A stretch of 64,000 bases of DNA from Paramecium octaurelia (taxonomy: Eukaryota; Ciliophora; Oligohymenophorea; Peniculida; Parameciidae): assembly GCA_905182995.1 (NCBI GenBank), contig CAJJDP010000014.1, positions 8,856 to 72,855 of the forward strand, read 5' to 3'. This document shows positions 36,448-48,845 of this stretch, one piece after another. Each line of letters opens with the position of its first letter. Within the stretch, counting starts at the first letter, position 1. Made by a program: the position numbers and the translations under genes. The notes under the pieces were generated by a model. The model saw only the letters and a list, made by a program, of their open reading frames with translations. It had not been told where the DNA came from and did not search any database.

Positions 36448-36692
36448 CAACTACTAAATAATAGAGTTTTCCCAAGCTGAATTGAATATTTATCATCTAT
36501 ACTAATTGTAGTGTTTTTCATTGATGTGAATGCATATATTTGTTTTTTATAGTAAGAGCATAGGTTTTAAACAAAGTGACATTTAATGAAGTGATAATGT
36601 AGTTAATCAGCTCTGCAGAGAGGATATAGATTGACGTTTTCTGAATCATAAATATAATAAAATATAATTGTTCTTAAATAATGAGTATATTA

Positions 36693-37340
36693 TCAGGAAA
36701 ATTCTAGACTATCGTTAGTGGTGGATGATAATTTTTAGTCTTCTCTAAGCATTTTCTCTAACTTCATAATTCTCTAAAGAATGACCTCGTTTTTCTAGGG
36801 TAGTTATTGCTAAATACTTATTAAGATATCTAAAGCTCCTATCTGGATTTATGAATTTCAATGATCAGCATCATGTTAACATTTTAAATTTCTGCCTGTT
36901 ATACTTTCATCTATTCTAATTCTTTCTCAAGCCTTTAAATTTATAGACTCTGACTATGTGTGTGTCTTATTGGTTGTTTGTTGGCTTATTGTTATTGGCT
37001 ACCACATTTTCTGTGTTTTGGCTTGGCATCTTTGGTGGAAGGTGTGGCTAACAGCATAAATACAAGAGATACAGCTGCACTCTGTAATGGTACTAAGATC
37101 TAAAGATTATTTTGGTTTAAATTTCATCTAACCAAAATTGAACATCGCATTGAATAACCCATAATTTTGATCATCCAGTTTTTCAACTATCTAATGGTGG
37201 AGTATTGGCTGTTGCTAAATTTTTTTAATGATTTCCTTTGTTTCGTTGGTATCATTGTCGTCATCTTAAACTAGAAATTCTGTTTATATGGGAAAGTAGT
37301 TGCCACTAGATTTTGTTCTTCGATGATGGTTGTTTTTCAT
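36693..37340 (-). CDS. Small coiled-coil protein
   Basis: Starts MKNNHHRRTKSSGNYFPIQT at 37340 and ends STTNDSLEFS at TGA 36695-36693. Introns of 25 nt (near 37050-37074) and 23 nt (near 36800-36822) are canonical. The N-terminal two thirds are polar and basic (KHRKCGSQQQQANKQPIRHT); the end is a short coiled coil (IQRLEKELEQMKVQQAEIQN). About 200 residues. No family recognised. Confidence 0.65.
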
Positions 37341-37522
37341 ATTATTTAGTATAAATAATTTAAAATTTAATCTGTCAATTTAATAATGCAAATACATTTG
37401 TTGGATCCTCAATTAGATCAATGTTTTGATGGTTTGCTTTTAACTTCTTGACACTATTATTACTGAAAAATAATATATATAAATTATATTTAGATAAGGA
37501 ATGTTATTAAATTAAATATTAA

Positions 37523-38401
37523 ATGATTGATTTCGATCCGTCCACATTTGGCTTAGCTCACACCTATTAAAAGGAAGACAAGGATGAAATCAACACATTA
37601 GCTTTGCCATCTGCACCATAAGTAATTTATAAAACTTTGAATGGTCCAACTTAAATCAATGGAGGAAATAAACTAACTAATTTCAAACATGGAACAACAA
37701 CCTTAGGATTCGTATTTAAAGAGGGAATTTTATTGGCTGTTGATTCAAGAGCCAGCATGGGCAGCTTCTTGAGCAGCGAATAAGTAAGAAAAGTAATTGA
37801 AATTAATGAATACTTATTGGGTATTTTAGAAATTTAACATTCTTTAAGGTACAATGGCTGGAGGTGCAGCGGATTGTCAATATTGGCTTGCTTATTTAGC
37901 GAATCATTGCAGAACATATGAATTGAAAAATGGTAGTAAATTGAGTGTTGCTGCAGCTTCGAAATTCTTATAAGGAATTTTAATAGGGTACAGAAATTCT
38001 GGTCTCTCGATGGGATGTATGATTGCAGGAACTGATACAACTGGGTAGCATTTATATTACATTGACAATGATGGAATGAGATTAAAAGGCGACATCTTTT
38101 CTGTGGGTAGTGGTAGCACATATGCTTATGGTGTTTTGGATAATCATTATAGATATGATTTATCTTTGAATGAGGCTGTAGAGTTAGGAATTAGAGCAAT
38201 ATATCATGCTACTCATAGAGACACGGCATCTGGAGGAGTAGTTAGAGGTAATAAGTCTTCATTTACATAGTTTATCATATCCATAAGGATGGGTGGACCA
38301 AAGTTCATGATGGCATCGATGTTGTAGATTTACATTACTAATTTGCTAAACAAAAAGGACTTGTAGGAGATGGAGACGAGGCAAAATAGAGATTGTTTTG
38401 A
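37523..38401 (+). CDS. PSMB5: 20S proteasome beta5 subunit (chymotrypsin-like activity)
   Basis: Catalytic subunit of the 20S core. A propeptide of about 59 residues precedes the conserved Gly before the catalytic Thr ([13 protein letters not shown]). The catalytic Asp (AVDSRAS) and Lys (VRKVIEIN) are present, and the family block [51 protein letters not shown] and [10 protein letters not shown] follows the beta5 sequence closely. Introns of 28 nt (before TMAGGAADC) and 23 nt (after GGVVR, near 38250-38272). The C-terminus [13 protein letters not shown] is typical. Intact. Confidence 0.96.
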
Positions 38402-38638
38402 TATTAAATACATAATATTAATATTAATTTTAAATAATTTATTCAAAAGTGTCAAGTAATCCGATTAAAAAGGGTTTAATACCAAATCAAATAGTTATCT
38501 TCTAATATCTTAAATTTCAATACGTTTTTTGCAATTTGAACCTAACATTCATCAATTAAGTAGCAAGATTAGTTTAATAATAGAATCTTAATTTTAATGA
38601 CCACAATATATTTAATGAATTAACAAATATTAAAAAAA

Positions 38639-39670
38639 ATGGGGATCACAGAATTTGATTTGCAGCCTCTTAAAAAGATCAAAGTGCCAGCTGATTATGA
38701 GAATGATGTGTAGTTTTATACAGAGGCAATAACTAGGCAGCATGAAAAAAGGAGACAAAAATTACTAATGGAATATGAAGAATTATTAATTTCAAAATAA
38801 GTTGAAAGTTCTCATGCCCCATAATCGATTGTTTAAGAAGATAAATCTGAGAGTGTACAAAGTTCTAAAATAAATGAAAAATTGATGAGGGTGTAAAAGA
38901 TAAATTAAGAGCAACGAGAATAACAACTACTGCTATATTCTCAGAAACAATAGTTAATAGAATCACGTAGAAAACAAATCAGCAGTGAAAGAGAACTTAA
39001 AGCATAATAAAAAGAAGTATTAGACACCTCACGAATGGAATAAGTTTAACGAAACAGAGCTTAGCTTTAGAAACTGACACAAGACAAATTTGAGAAACGC
39101 AAATTGAGTTATGATGCCAAGTTATAAAAATATGAACTTTTTAGATAAGCTTAATACATTGCCCCAAGAAAAACAAGGTTTGATGAAACTATGGCTCGAT
39201 ATTAGAGAAGTGTTCAGGAGAGGAAATAACAAGATAAGGAAAGATTAAGAAAATTAGAAGAAAGCTTAGAGAAGGCTAATTCTAAGAAATCTTCAAACAT
39301 CATAGAAATAAAGAGGAGAGGCTTGCTTGAATAATTAAAAATAGAAGATGTACTTTTCAACAGAGAAAGATCATAACATGCATAATAAATTCGATTGCTA
39401 GATAAATTACAAGTGAGAACAGAGATATTGAGACCTAATAAGAACGAACCCAAAGCTAAACCTTATCCATTCCCCAAGTTCCTCTGTCAAAAAGAGTAAA
39501 GAAAAGAAAACTCATCAGCAATATTCCACTTTGCTTCAGAAATTGCAGAGTAACTAGATTAAGTTAGTATCCATGACTTAGAGAGTAAACTACTAGAGTT
39601 GAGCTCGGCTTAAGACAAAGTACAAAGAGATTAATTTGTTAAAACTAATTATTTGTTTTTATATAACTGA
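38639..39670 (+). CDS. Coiled-coil protein, function unknown
   Basis: Single exon of 343 codons, from MGITEFDLQPLKKIKVPADY to the TGA at 39668-39670. Almost entirely Gln- and charge-rich helix (LQKLTQDKFEKRKLSYDAKL, RSVQERKQQDKERLRKLEES). The region around FAPRKTRFDETMARYQRS-like is the least repetitive. Such proteins are common in ciliate basal bodies and axonemes, but no known family was recognised. Only one nucleotide separates its stop from the ATG of the RSP2-like gene. Confidence 0.75.
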
Positions 39671-39671
39671 T

Positions 39672-41583
39672 ATGGATTATCTCACATAAGATGAAGTAGG
39701 CGGTATTGTTGCCAAAGGTCTAGCTGCTCTCTATTTAGAAAGGCCATAATTTCCGATTGATTATCTTGCCAAATGGCTGCTCACTTACTCGGAATTGCTT
39801 AAGAAATAAAAGACAAGGGAAGAAAGAGTAATGAATAAAAATTCATAATCATTAGTAACAAGTTAAAGAAACAAAAATTAAGGAATTCAAAGTTCTAACT
39901 GAACAATTAGCATATCTGTAAGAAGAGAGTCTAAGACTTGAAAATTAGTAAAAGGAGAAACATGAATAATTTTTGGAATCAATTAAATAGGCTAAATATC
40001 ATGATGAATTCTTAGGTGATGTATTTTGTGATTATGTGACAAAGCGATTTGTAATTATCATATCTAATTAAAGAGAGTGAATTCTTATGTTTGTGAACTT
40101 GATTTTCCAAAAAAGGAGATTGATTTAAATTAGGAAGATGATGAAAATGCTCACATCAATTTAGAAGGAACAAAACTATTGACATATATTTACGCTGATC
40201 AAAATTCGAAATTCCTTATTGGTCAAAATTTGCTACCAGAAACAGGAGTTACATATGATGCATTGAAAGAACCACAACCAGATGAAAATGGTGAAGTAGT
40301 TTAAACTAATGGCATCTATATCCAAAATGTTGTCAAAGAGCCTAGAATCGTATATCACAAATGGCCTAAATTGGGTGCTTATTATGCAATCCCCCTTATC
40401 TATTAGAGTTGTCTTTATGAACAATCATTTGATTAAGGTATTGAGCAGAGATCACAGTATTTAATACTAAAAGAGAATCAAGACAAGGAAAGATCAGCAA
40501 AAGAAGCAGAATTTGAGGAAAGACTTGAATCAGAAGATCCAGCTGTTATTGAATAGGAAAAACAAGCATATTTAGCTAGTTTAGAACCGCTTTTGGAGCC
40601 ATCATTTGCATAATAAAAAAAGGAGTATGTATTTTGCATTGATACTTTGGGTTAAGACAGAGAAATACCTGAAAACCATAGACAAGAAATTTTCGATTTA
40701 GTTAATTTGTTAATTAAGTAATGGGAACTCTAAGAAATACAATCGATGAAGGCTGATGTTGAATTACAATTGCATTATCAATCTAATTTGGGTGCTCCAT
40801 TCAAAGAAATATTAGAAAATTGGGCATTAGAGGAGGAATAATACATTGATAGTCACTCAGAGAAGTTAGCAGAATTCAAGGAGAATGAAAAATTATTATC
40901 ATATGAGACTGATTGTTTGAGATTAGAAAGATTAAGGGAGAAATTAAGTGATAAGGAATTTATTTAGCCACTCCTAAATCTGAGTAATTGTAGAATTATC
41001 AAATTCAATACAATCATCTAAGCAGGTCTATATTTAATTGGAGCAAATAAATTAGACATTAATTTACCAGAATCCAATAGATTAAACATAAGAAAATTGG
41101 TTCTAGATGAGAATCTCATTCAATAGATAGTGGCCTACAATCATAAGGGACCTAAGCCAGAACCACAATACAAGTGGTGTTATGTTGATAGAGTTTAGAA
41201 GAGAGTTGAAAAAATTGAATAAGAATAAGTTGATGCTTACAATGTAATTTTGGGAAGATTGCTGAAATTTTTATAATTGACCTGTAAGTTAAGAAAACTA
41301 GATATTGAAATCAGAAGAGAAAATATTGCTAATAAGAGGAAGTAAATTGAATAATTGAAGGAAGAGGCATCAAAATTGCTAGAACAAAAAGAGTTAGCAT
41401 TAAAGGAACATAAAGAATAGGTAAATGAATTATTTATAAAAGTTATCTCCTGAAGAATTAGAAGAGTTCAATTAAGAAGAATGGGAAGCTAATTTTGATA
41501 GTGAACATCCAATGCCAGAAATACCTGAAAATCCAGCAGATGAGATTGATGATGATTATATTATTGAGCCACCTTAACAATGA
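39672..41583 (+). CDS. Dpy-30 motif and GAF-like protein, radial spoke protein 2-like
   Basis: The N-terminus carries a Dpy-30 docking motif (GGIVAKGLAALYLERPQFPIDYLAKWLL). After a helical linker with two introns (28 nt and 23 nt, the second before RVNSYVCELDF), a GAF-like domain is suggested by LLTYIYADQNSKFLIGQNLL and KWPKLGAYYAIPLIYQSCLY. A long helical region follows, and the tail is acidic (EELEEFNQEEWEANFDSEHP). Dpy-30 plus GAF is the architecture of Chlamydomonas radial spoke protein RSP2, which sits in the spoke stalk and binds calmodulin. I infer an axonemal radial spoke subunit. About 610 residues. Confidence 0.75.
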
Positions 41584-41736
41584 AAGAATATTCAAAATAA
41601 TATCAATTCAATTAATTTACAATTGTAATATTATGTAACAAATGTATATATGTTAAAATTTGTTTGTTGTTTATAATATGAATTATTAGACCTATATAGT
41701 AGAAACAAGAATTCAAAACATATTTAATAAATATTA

Positions 41737-42732
41737 ATGACATCAATCGATTTGTAATCTTAGACTCAATTCTTTGGAAAGAACTATTGGAGAAAATTAA
41801 GATAAATACAATTTGGAATATAAGAAGAATAAAAAATGACTGAAACAGTAATGCTTAATGAAAAACGTGAAGCAGATTTTCAATTCTCTCATATGAAAAG
41901 TGTAGTTTGTGTTAAATTTTGTAAGTCCAAAGAACTTTTGGCAACAGCTTGTTTGGATAAAAGCGTGAGAATTTTTTCAATTGATGGAGAATTAAAACAT
42001 CAATTCTAAAACTAATTCGACTCGGACAAAACACTGTCATTTAGCTAAAACGGAGAATTTCTAGCTAGTGCAGGTTCGTATGATAAGATAATAAGAGTCT
42101 GGAATGTCGATAGTAAAGAACTAGAATTCGAACTTAAAGGCCTTAAAAGCAAAATTTTGAAAATCGCTTTCTTTAATAACAGAGATGACAGACTAATTTC
42201 TATTACTTAGGATAACTAAATTTAGATTTGGGATATTGAATCCAAAACAATCATACATACTCTAAATGGCCATAGAAATTGCATCACTTCAATTTAAATA
42301 TTTCATGACGATTCTCGTTGCGTAACTGGATCTTTGGATGGCATGATAATGGAATGGGATTTGAAGAAGTTTCAATTAATAAAATAATGGAATGGACATC
42401 AAAAGGGATGTTTTGCGTTGAAATATGCAAGTGGAGGACACACCTTAGTTAGCGGTGGAGGAGATAAAAAAATAAAATTGTGGAATACGGATAAATATAA
42501 ACTATTCAAATAATTTAATGGTCATAGTAGTTTCATATATGCAATTGAGGTTCATAAAGATACTGTTATCAGTTGTCAATTTAATTCAACATTAATGTGG
42601 AATTTGAAGACCTTAAAAAAAGTTCAGCAGATACCAAGCACTTAATTAGATTATTGCTTTGTTGAAATGATGAAAGATTAGTTCATTATAGGATAGAATA
42701 GTGTTGGAATCAAAGTTTTCGATTTTTTGTGA
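41737..42732 (+). CDS. WD40-repeat protein
   Basis: Single exon, 331 residues: MTSIDLQSQTQFFGKNYWRK, then seven WD repeats forming one propeller, for example LATACLDKSVRIFSIDGE, LASAGSYDKIIRVWNVDSKE, ISITQDNQIQIWDIESKT, CVTGSLDGMIMEWDLKKF and LVSGGGDKKIKLWNTDKYK. A second ATG (codon 32, MTETVMLNEKRE) could be the real start. Acts as a binding platform; partner unknown. Confidence 0.85.
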
Positions 42733-42776
42733 TTTAATTTTACTACTTAAAAAACGTATATAATTATTATTATATA

Positions 42777-44524
42777 ATGTTTGGTAAGGTAATAGTCTTG
42801 ATTGTTTCCATATTAAGTCTGTTACTTACTTATAATTTCATAAGGACATCCCTTGTATATAAAAACAAGCAAGAGGTTGATCAAATATTGAGTTACTTGA
42901 ACAAGTACTTGACTCAAACCTATTTTGCTCCAGTAGCAATTAAAACCTAAGTAAGAGCTAGATATTGATTAAGTACTGTAGTATAACTCAATATTGGTCA
43001 GACCAGAAGCAGATTATTGTAAGAGATCAGATTTATACAAATTTTATCATCCTGATATTGTGATGAAAGATACTTACACTTTTAGAGAAGCAAGAGGAGT
43101 CATAAGAGAGACGTTGAGATCCTCTTATTATGATTGCATACCTTAGATGACATACAAATTAAAAAATACTTAATGTAATAGCAAATATTAGATTATGCTA
43201 GATTTACCAAGACACGTGTTACCTGTTTAATTGACTCTTCCTTTTACTTACTATGATTAATTGGTGCATAAATTTTAAGTAGGCTAAGGTATTATCATTG
43301 AATAACTAGTTAGAATCATTATGCTTATTCCAAAAGTACAATCACTTAATTACTAGACATGTACTCTCTCATAAGGATAATCTGATGAATAATTAATACT
43401 TGTATTTGGACAGCCTAAAAAAGAGTGGAGTTGATTAAGATTGCATAAACAATGCTACTTTTATTCCTAAGACTTATAGATTATTTAATAAGCAAGATTG
43501 CGAAGAGTTTTTCACTTATTTGGATTCAGCTGAATATAAAAGTGTAATAGAAAGAGATGGTCCATAATTTATAACCAAGGTTGGCCTGGAAGTTCATAGA
43601 GGACGAGGAATTAAGGTTCTCTTTCCAGATGAAACTCGTATTTTATAAGATACTTACAAACACGGCAAAAGATGTGGAATTGATAAATCATTGCTGGTAG
43701 CCTAAAAATATATCGGAAATCCTATGTTATTTAATGATCATAAAATAGAATTTAGAGTTTATTGGGTCCTTGCATCCACTAATCCCATTATTGCCTATGC
43801 ATATGATAAGACTTTGATTAGAAGGTGCATAGCTACCTTCGATAAGTTTTCTTTGGATAAGGAAGCTCATGTTTGCAATACTGCTGTTGTACAAAGCACT
43901 TTGCAAAAGAAGGGATCTGACTTATATATGAGGGAAGATAATTCTGATGAATCAGAGTTGTACATAGATTGGAAATTAGATTATTTGTAGGATCTTTTAT
44001 TAAAGCAAGGGAAAATCAAAGACACCAAGTGGCTCTAAAATTATTTGTATCCCACAATTGACCGAATGATCATACATGCAATTAGATCTACATAACAAAA
44101 ATTTAATAGAGATAGTAGATTAGCTGAGTTTTTTGCTGCTGATTTTATTCTAACAGATGATTTATAAATATACATTATGGAAATGAACTACAACCCATAA
44201 ACCTTAAAGACAACCTTGGCCAGAGAAAAATAACATGCCAAAATGACCCAAGATATGATTGAAATACAAAATGCCTATCTAAGAAGCAAATATTTAAGAT
44301 TTAGAAAAATTATTACTAAATTGGCAAGTAGAATGAACAAAGAGAAAAGACCTCTCGATTAATTGTTAACTAACAAAACAATTGATGAGATCAATTCAGC
44401 TTACGTTGATAAACTTGATCAAGGAATTGAGATAAGTGAAGGCAATCTATTTAGATTGGTGATGGATGAAAATTTACCAGGAACTAAAAAATACAAAGAT
44501 CTGATTTAATAAAAGTGTATTTGA
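42777..44524 (+). CDS. Tubulin-tyrosine ligase-like (TTLL) family protein
   Basis: TTLL enzymes add Tyr, Glu or Gly to tubulin. An N-terminal hydrophobic helix (KVIVLIVSILSLLLTYNF) suggests membrane anchoring or a signal. The TTL core is shown by FITKVGLEVHRGRGIKVLFP, LVAQKYIGNPMLFNDHKIEF followed by RVYWVLAS, and AADFILTDDLQIYIMEMNYNP, whose Glu and Asn bind Mg/ATP in the family. The C-terminal helices are basic (LASRMNKEKRPL). Two introns of 31 nt each (near 42950-42980 and 43273-43303) restore the frame. About 560 residues. Which modification it makes cannot be told. Confidence 0.85.
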
Positions 44525-44774
44525 TAGATTTGTTTAGTATACATGTTCTTCTTAAATATTTGATTTCATTTTCCACATATCCAAACACTTTCTTTGAGAC
44601 TAATATTAATTAATTTTTGAGGTATTCCAATAAAAAAGTCTTATAATTGATTATGAATTGCCAAATCATTTTAACTAGTGACACTGAGATGTTAATTAAA
44701 ATGTAAATACAATCAAAATTTTTTGAATACTTTTATATTCATTATTAATTTTTAATAAGAATTAATTAAGTAAC

Positions 44775-46057
44775 ATGTTTATAATTGTATTGATTCTTCT
44801 TGTGTTAACATAAGCAAAATAGATAACGCAAACCTTTACGATAAAGTAGCTTTAGAAATAATAGTACATTCCGATTAACAGATTTGGCAGCAAAGGAATA
44901 GTCAATTATAAAATTTAGTAATTGAATTCTATTATTCTAGATCTCGAATCATCAAACCCCCCAAGGATTATGACTATAGATCATTTGATATTGCTTTTGA
45001 CTTTTTTCAATAAGATAGTTGGTAGGCTGCCTTGAAAAGAGATGAATGTGATAGGTAATAAGAAGCGAACAAAATTGTGCACTAATCCATAGAAGCAAGT
45101 TAAGACCAAAAAGTCTCAACACAAGAGGGGGAATTGAAATTTGGCAAATATCACAATGTTTGGATTGCAGTCTTTAACAATTGCTAGCATACCATTGATA
45201 AAGTTATAAAACTAAACAATAAAAACACAAAATTAGAAATCACAATTTGGTTTTTTGAAGAGGGAGGTCAAGAATTCTCATTGGAAGAACAAGGACTATT
45301 AAATGTGGTGACCATTTTAACTGTTGTTACGATTATAGGATTTATTTATAATTATAGAATTTTTAAATCTGAATTATAAAAACATGGAGAATGGGATTAT
45401 GCGTATTTATTTGTTCTTGTTGTAATGGGTTTAGAGGCAACTCAAAACTTAATCAATTTTTTTCACTTAATAGTCTATAATATGAATGGCAAAGGAATTA
45501 GTGCATTTTCAACTATTTCAGAGATTATTTAAATTGTTGATAATTATCTTCTAATGGTTTTATTAATTCTCTTGGCATGGGGCTGGTCAATTGAATTTAT
45601 GGATATGGAAGATTGGGATATTTATGGCCCATTAGCATTTTTACTTGCTTTTGCTTAGGCATTAATTGTTGGATTGGGAAGGTTGGTGAGCAGTCAAACA
45701 GATTATCATATTTATTAAGGATGGGTAGGGTACACAATCAGTTTAATATATATTTCCCTTGCTATCTATTTTTATTATTCCGCAAATTAGAGAAAAAAGA
45801 AAGGAGACTCTGTTGATGCCTTTTATATCCAATTGAAAATTTATGGGATGTTATTTTTTCTTGCTTTTCCTATCTTGTTATTAATCTCTAAATTAGTAGA
45901 TCCCTATAAATCTTACTAAATAATTATAATGGGTAACATGTTTGTACGTTTGCTAAATATGGTTCTAATGGCAAGATTGTTTACTGGAAAATCTTCTGAA
46001 TATTAAAAAATCTGTATAAAAGGTAAATCGTTTTTAGATAGAGGAAAGATATTATGA
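44775..46057 (+). CDS. GPR180/TMEM145-like seven-helix membrane protein (GOST family)
   Basis: Signal peptide MFIIVLILLVLTQAKQ, then an extracellular domain of about 140 residues closing with GKYHNVWIAVFNNCQ and KLEITIWFFEEGG, typical of GOST proteins. Seven membrane helices follow (LLNVVTILTVVTIIGFIYNY, YLFVLVVMGLEATQNLINFF, NYLLMVLLILLAWGWSI, and others) with conserved polar residues. The C-terminal tail is short and basic. One 23-nt intron near 44923-44945. In animals relatives are thought to act in trafficking or signalling; the ciliate role is unknown. Confidence 0.83.
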
Positions 46058-46358
46058 GTGTATATTCAATTATATATGTATGTCTTAAATTTTACGTTAG
46101 TAATTATTATATCTCTCTATAAACTTAGTCAATGGCAATAAAAATAGAGGAACAATCTTAGTGTTAGTAGTAAGTAACTTTTAAACCTATCTTCTCCATT
46201 GATTGGTTGAAAAATTAATAAAGAAGGTAGTATTTCTGTAATAATAATTAATTTTATTACATTTTAAATTATCCAAAACAAAATAGAGAGTTCTAGAACT
46301 TTTAGAGTTACCTTATATTTTTTAAAATATTTTCATTAAAAATAATCCCTTTCCTGAA

Positions 46359-47488
46359 ATGACTGAAGAAAATAAGTATGATGGTCTATTTATGACAATT
46401 ATGTAGTAAACAAAAGATATTAATGTATTCTTTGATGCTGCATTCGGATTTTTGAGGTAAATTCAATTTTGTATTTTCAAAGACGACACACTGACTTTTT
46501 CTTAGATGAAAAATCAGCAGAAAAAGTTATCACAACATCCTGTGCTAAAAACTTCTAAATCTTTTAATCAGAAAAAGTTGACAAGGACAAGAAGGAAGAA
46601 TAAAGAAAATAAAGAGAAGAATAAAGAAAAAGAGAAAAAGAGGCTGCTGAAAAAGCTAAGAAAGAAGCAGAAAGGATATAATAAGAATAATTGCTATAAT
46701 AATAACAAGAAAAATTGGCTTAACAAAAATAATAATAATAGCAATAACAATAACAATAGCAATAATAAGAGTAATTAGATCCATCAGTTCCATTGTACTA
46801 ACCAGTTTTGAAAGTGCCTGAATAGAAGCCATAAGAACCCGAAAAGAAAGAGGTAGAAGGTGAAGCAAAAGATGGAGAGAAGAAGGATGACAACGAAAAA
46901 CCACCTGTAGGTAATGGAGGAAGAACAGAGAGATACATTTGGACCCAAACCCTTGAAGAGGTTTAGGTCTATATTCCTATTCCCTCAACCGTTACAAGCA
47001 AATAATTAACAGTGAAAATTGAAGCCTCCTCATTATTAGTTGGACTAAAGGGTATTGATATTAATCAATTTTACTTTTAGGTTAACCTCCTATTATCAAT
47101 GGATAATTGTTTGAAAAGATTCAATCTGATGAATCAACTTGGCTATTAACAGACGGTGAAATTTAGGATTACAAAGGAAAGTATATTCACATTTCAATTG
47201 CAAAATACTCTGGCTAAATGAATTGGTGGGCATGTGTTATCAAAGGTAAATTTCAAAAATTAACATTAAGGTGATCTTCAAATCAATACTCAGAAAATTA
47301 GTCCAGAGCCATCCTAATTATCTGATTTGGATGGAGACACTAGAGGAACTGTTGAAAAGATGATGTTTGATATGAGACAAAAACAAATGGGTAAACCTAC
47401 AAGCGATGAGCTGTAAAAGTAGAATAAGTTATCTGACTTTATGAAAGCTCACCCAGAAATGGATTTTTCAAAGTGCAAGTTCAATTGA
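46359..47488 (+). CDS. NUDC: Nuclear distribution protein C (NudC)
   Basis: NudC is a co-chaperone with Hsp90 that supports dynein and dynactin function. The N-terminal block [39 protein letters not shown] is the NudC signature. A charged coiled coil and a polyglutamine tract encoded by mixed CAA, TAA and TAG (46690-46775) follow. The CS/p23 domain has [29 protein letters not shown] and [20 protein letters not shown]. The end [33 protein letters not shown] is typical. Introns of about 26, 29 and 25 nt. Complete. Confidence 0.95.
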
Positions 47489-47517
47489 GATATTAATAAC
47501 CAGATCAATATTAAATT

Positions 47518-48138
47518 ATGAATCTCTAAGAAGGCATTCATACCTTATTTATTATATATTTTTTCACTCATGTCAATGTATTTTCATAGATTGTTAAACT
47601 CAAGTTAATTGGAACCTTTGAAATGATAGAGAATAATGTCATAAAGAGAATTTGCCAAGTTAACTATGTTTATATTCTGATGAGCAGGAAAATAAATGAT
47701 TTATTTCAAAAATTGTAATTCAATTCTATTTGATGTATAACCAGTTCTTAAGTAGGAGATGATAATAATTATACAAAAAATATTTATCAATTAATTTTTA
47801 AAGCCTTTGGATTGTAATAGTTGAAATTCAATTAAGTTTAATACTTAAACCAAGATATTGAGAATCTATTTCTCTTCAAAACTAAACTTGAGTGGACTAA
47901 ATAGAATATAATTGCACATATTTTAAGAATAATACATTATTGGAACAGTATTTATTTTCTAAAAGTTGAATACAATTAGGAATTACAAACAAATAGATTT
48001 ACATTTTTGGACATAAATGGATTTGATTTTAAATTAATAAATTTATTGAATGACAATATGAATGAAATTCTAATCTAAAGTTATTTCATAATGTAGATAC
48101 CCCATGATATAATTTATTAGGTATTAGGTGACAAATGA
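47518..48138 (+). CDS. Hypothetical protein
   Basis: From ATG 47518 (MNLQEGIHTLFIIYFFTHVN) the frame is open to TGA 48136-48138 apart from one TGA that a 30-nt intron (GTAATT...ACCAG near 47716-47745) removes. The protein has about 195 residues, mostly Ile/Leu/Asn/Gln-rich helix (NIYQLIFKAFGLQQLKFNQV, RFTFLDINGFDFKLINLL). No family recognised. Its stop is 17 nt from the stop of the convergent Tim17 gene. Confidence 0.6.
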
Positions 48139-48155
48139 AATATAAAAAGCAAATT

Positions 48156-48709
48156 TCAATACTTTTCAACTTTAGGTTATTACTTTTTATTAGCTCTATT
48201 ATTTTGCATTTCCATCATTTCTTACATTTCGGCCATTTATTGCTATTATTATTACTACATCCTTTTCATTTCTTCTCTCATTTGCATCTTTAACATTCCG
48301 ACTTCTGCCAATTATATAAATCCTAGAATGATACCACCAAAGATTGCATTTCTCACAGCAATTCTTGTTCCAGCTATACATGATTTTAAAATTGAATACC
48401 TCGTATAGCTAAAAAGCCTCCAGTGAATGCTCCTGCCACAATTGGATTAATAAAATCTTATTGATTTCTCAAATGCATTAGAGTACAATCAGTAATGCTG
48501 AATAACCCTCCCCATAAAGCAAAAGATCCTCCTAAAATAGGAGCTCTTCTTTTTAATAATTAGATTCCTCCGAAAAATCTTTCCTTTTTGGGAGCAAATG
48601 ACATTCCCTTTAAGAAATAAAAAATGCATCCAGCAAAACATCCCATTGAGAAGGCTCCTCCAAAATCATCTATGATTCTATATGGACAAGGTTATTCACG
48701 CATAGCCAT
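48156..48709 (-). CDS. TIM17: Mitochondrial import inner membrane translocase subunit Tim17
   Basis: Channel subunit of the TIM23 presequence translocase of the mitochondrial inner membrane. Starts MAMREQPCPYRIIDDFGGAF (a second Met at codon 3 is equally good); REPCPYRI.DD.GGAF is the Tim17 signature. Four membrane helices of the Tim17/22/23 fold: FGGAFSMGCFAGCIFYFLKG, RAPILGGSFALWGGLFSITD, FINPIVAGAFTGGFLAIRAG and AIFGGIILGFIQLAEVG. The C-terminal tail is Met/Gln-rich (RMQQQQQQMAEMQEMMEMQ). One 26-nt intron near 48385-48410. Complete, about 175 residues. Confidence 0.95.
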
Positions 48710-48845
48710 CTTAATTCTGGTATTTATTTATTAATTTAATGATATTCATCTAGATCATTCTAAATGGAAAATGATTAATTTTATATCATATCCCAAAAAT
48801 ATTATAATATAATTTTATATCTATATGATATGCATATAATAAATT

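Noticed and set aside
46506..46778. Lys/Asn-rich plus-strand ORF
   Set aside because: Out-of-frame reading of the charged and polyglutamine region of NudC.
46656..46904. Minus-strand ORF opposite the NudC polyglutamine tract
   Set aside because: It is the reverse of CAA/TAA/TAG repeats (Ile/Ile/Val runs), and NudC on the other strand is certain.
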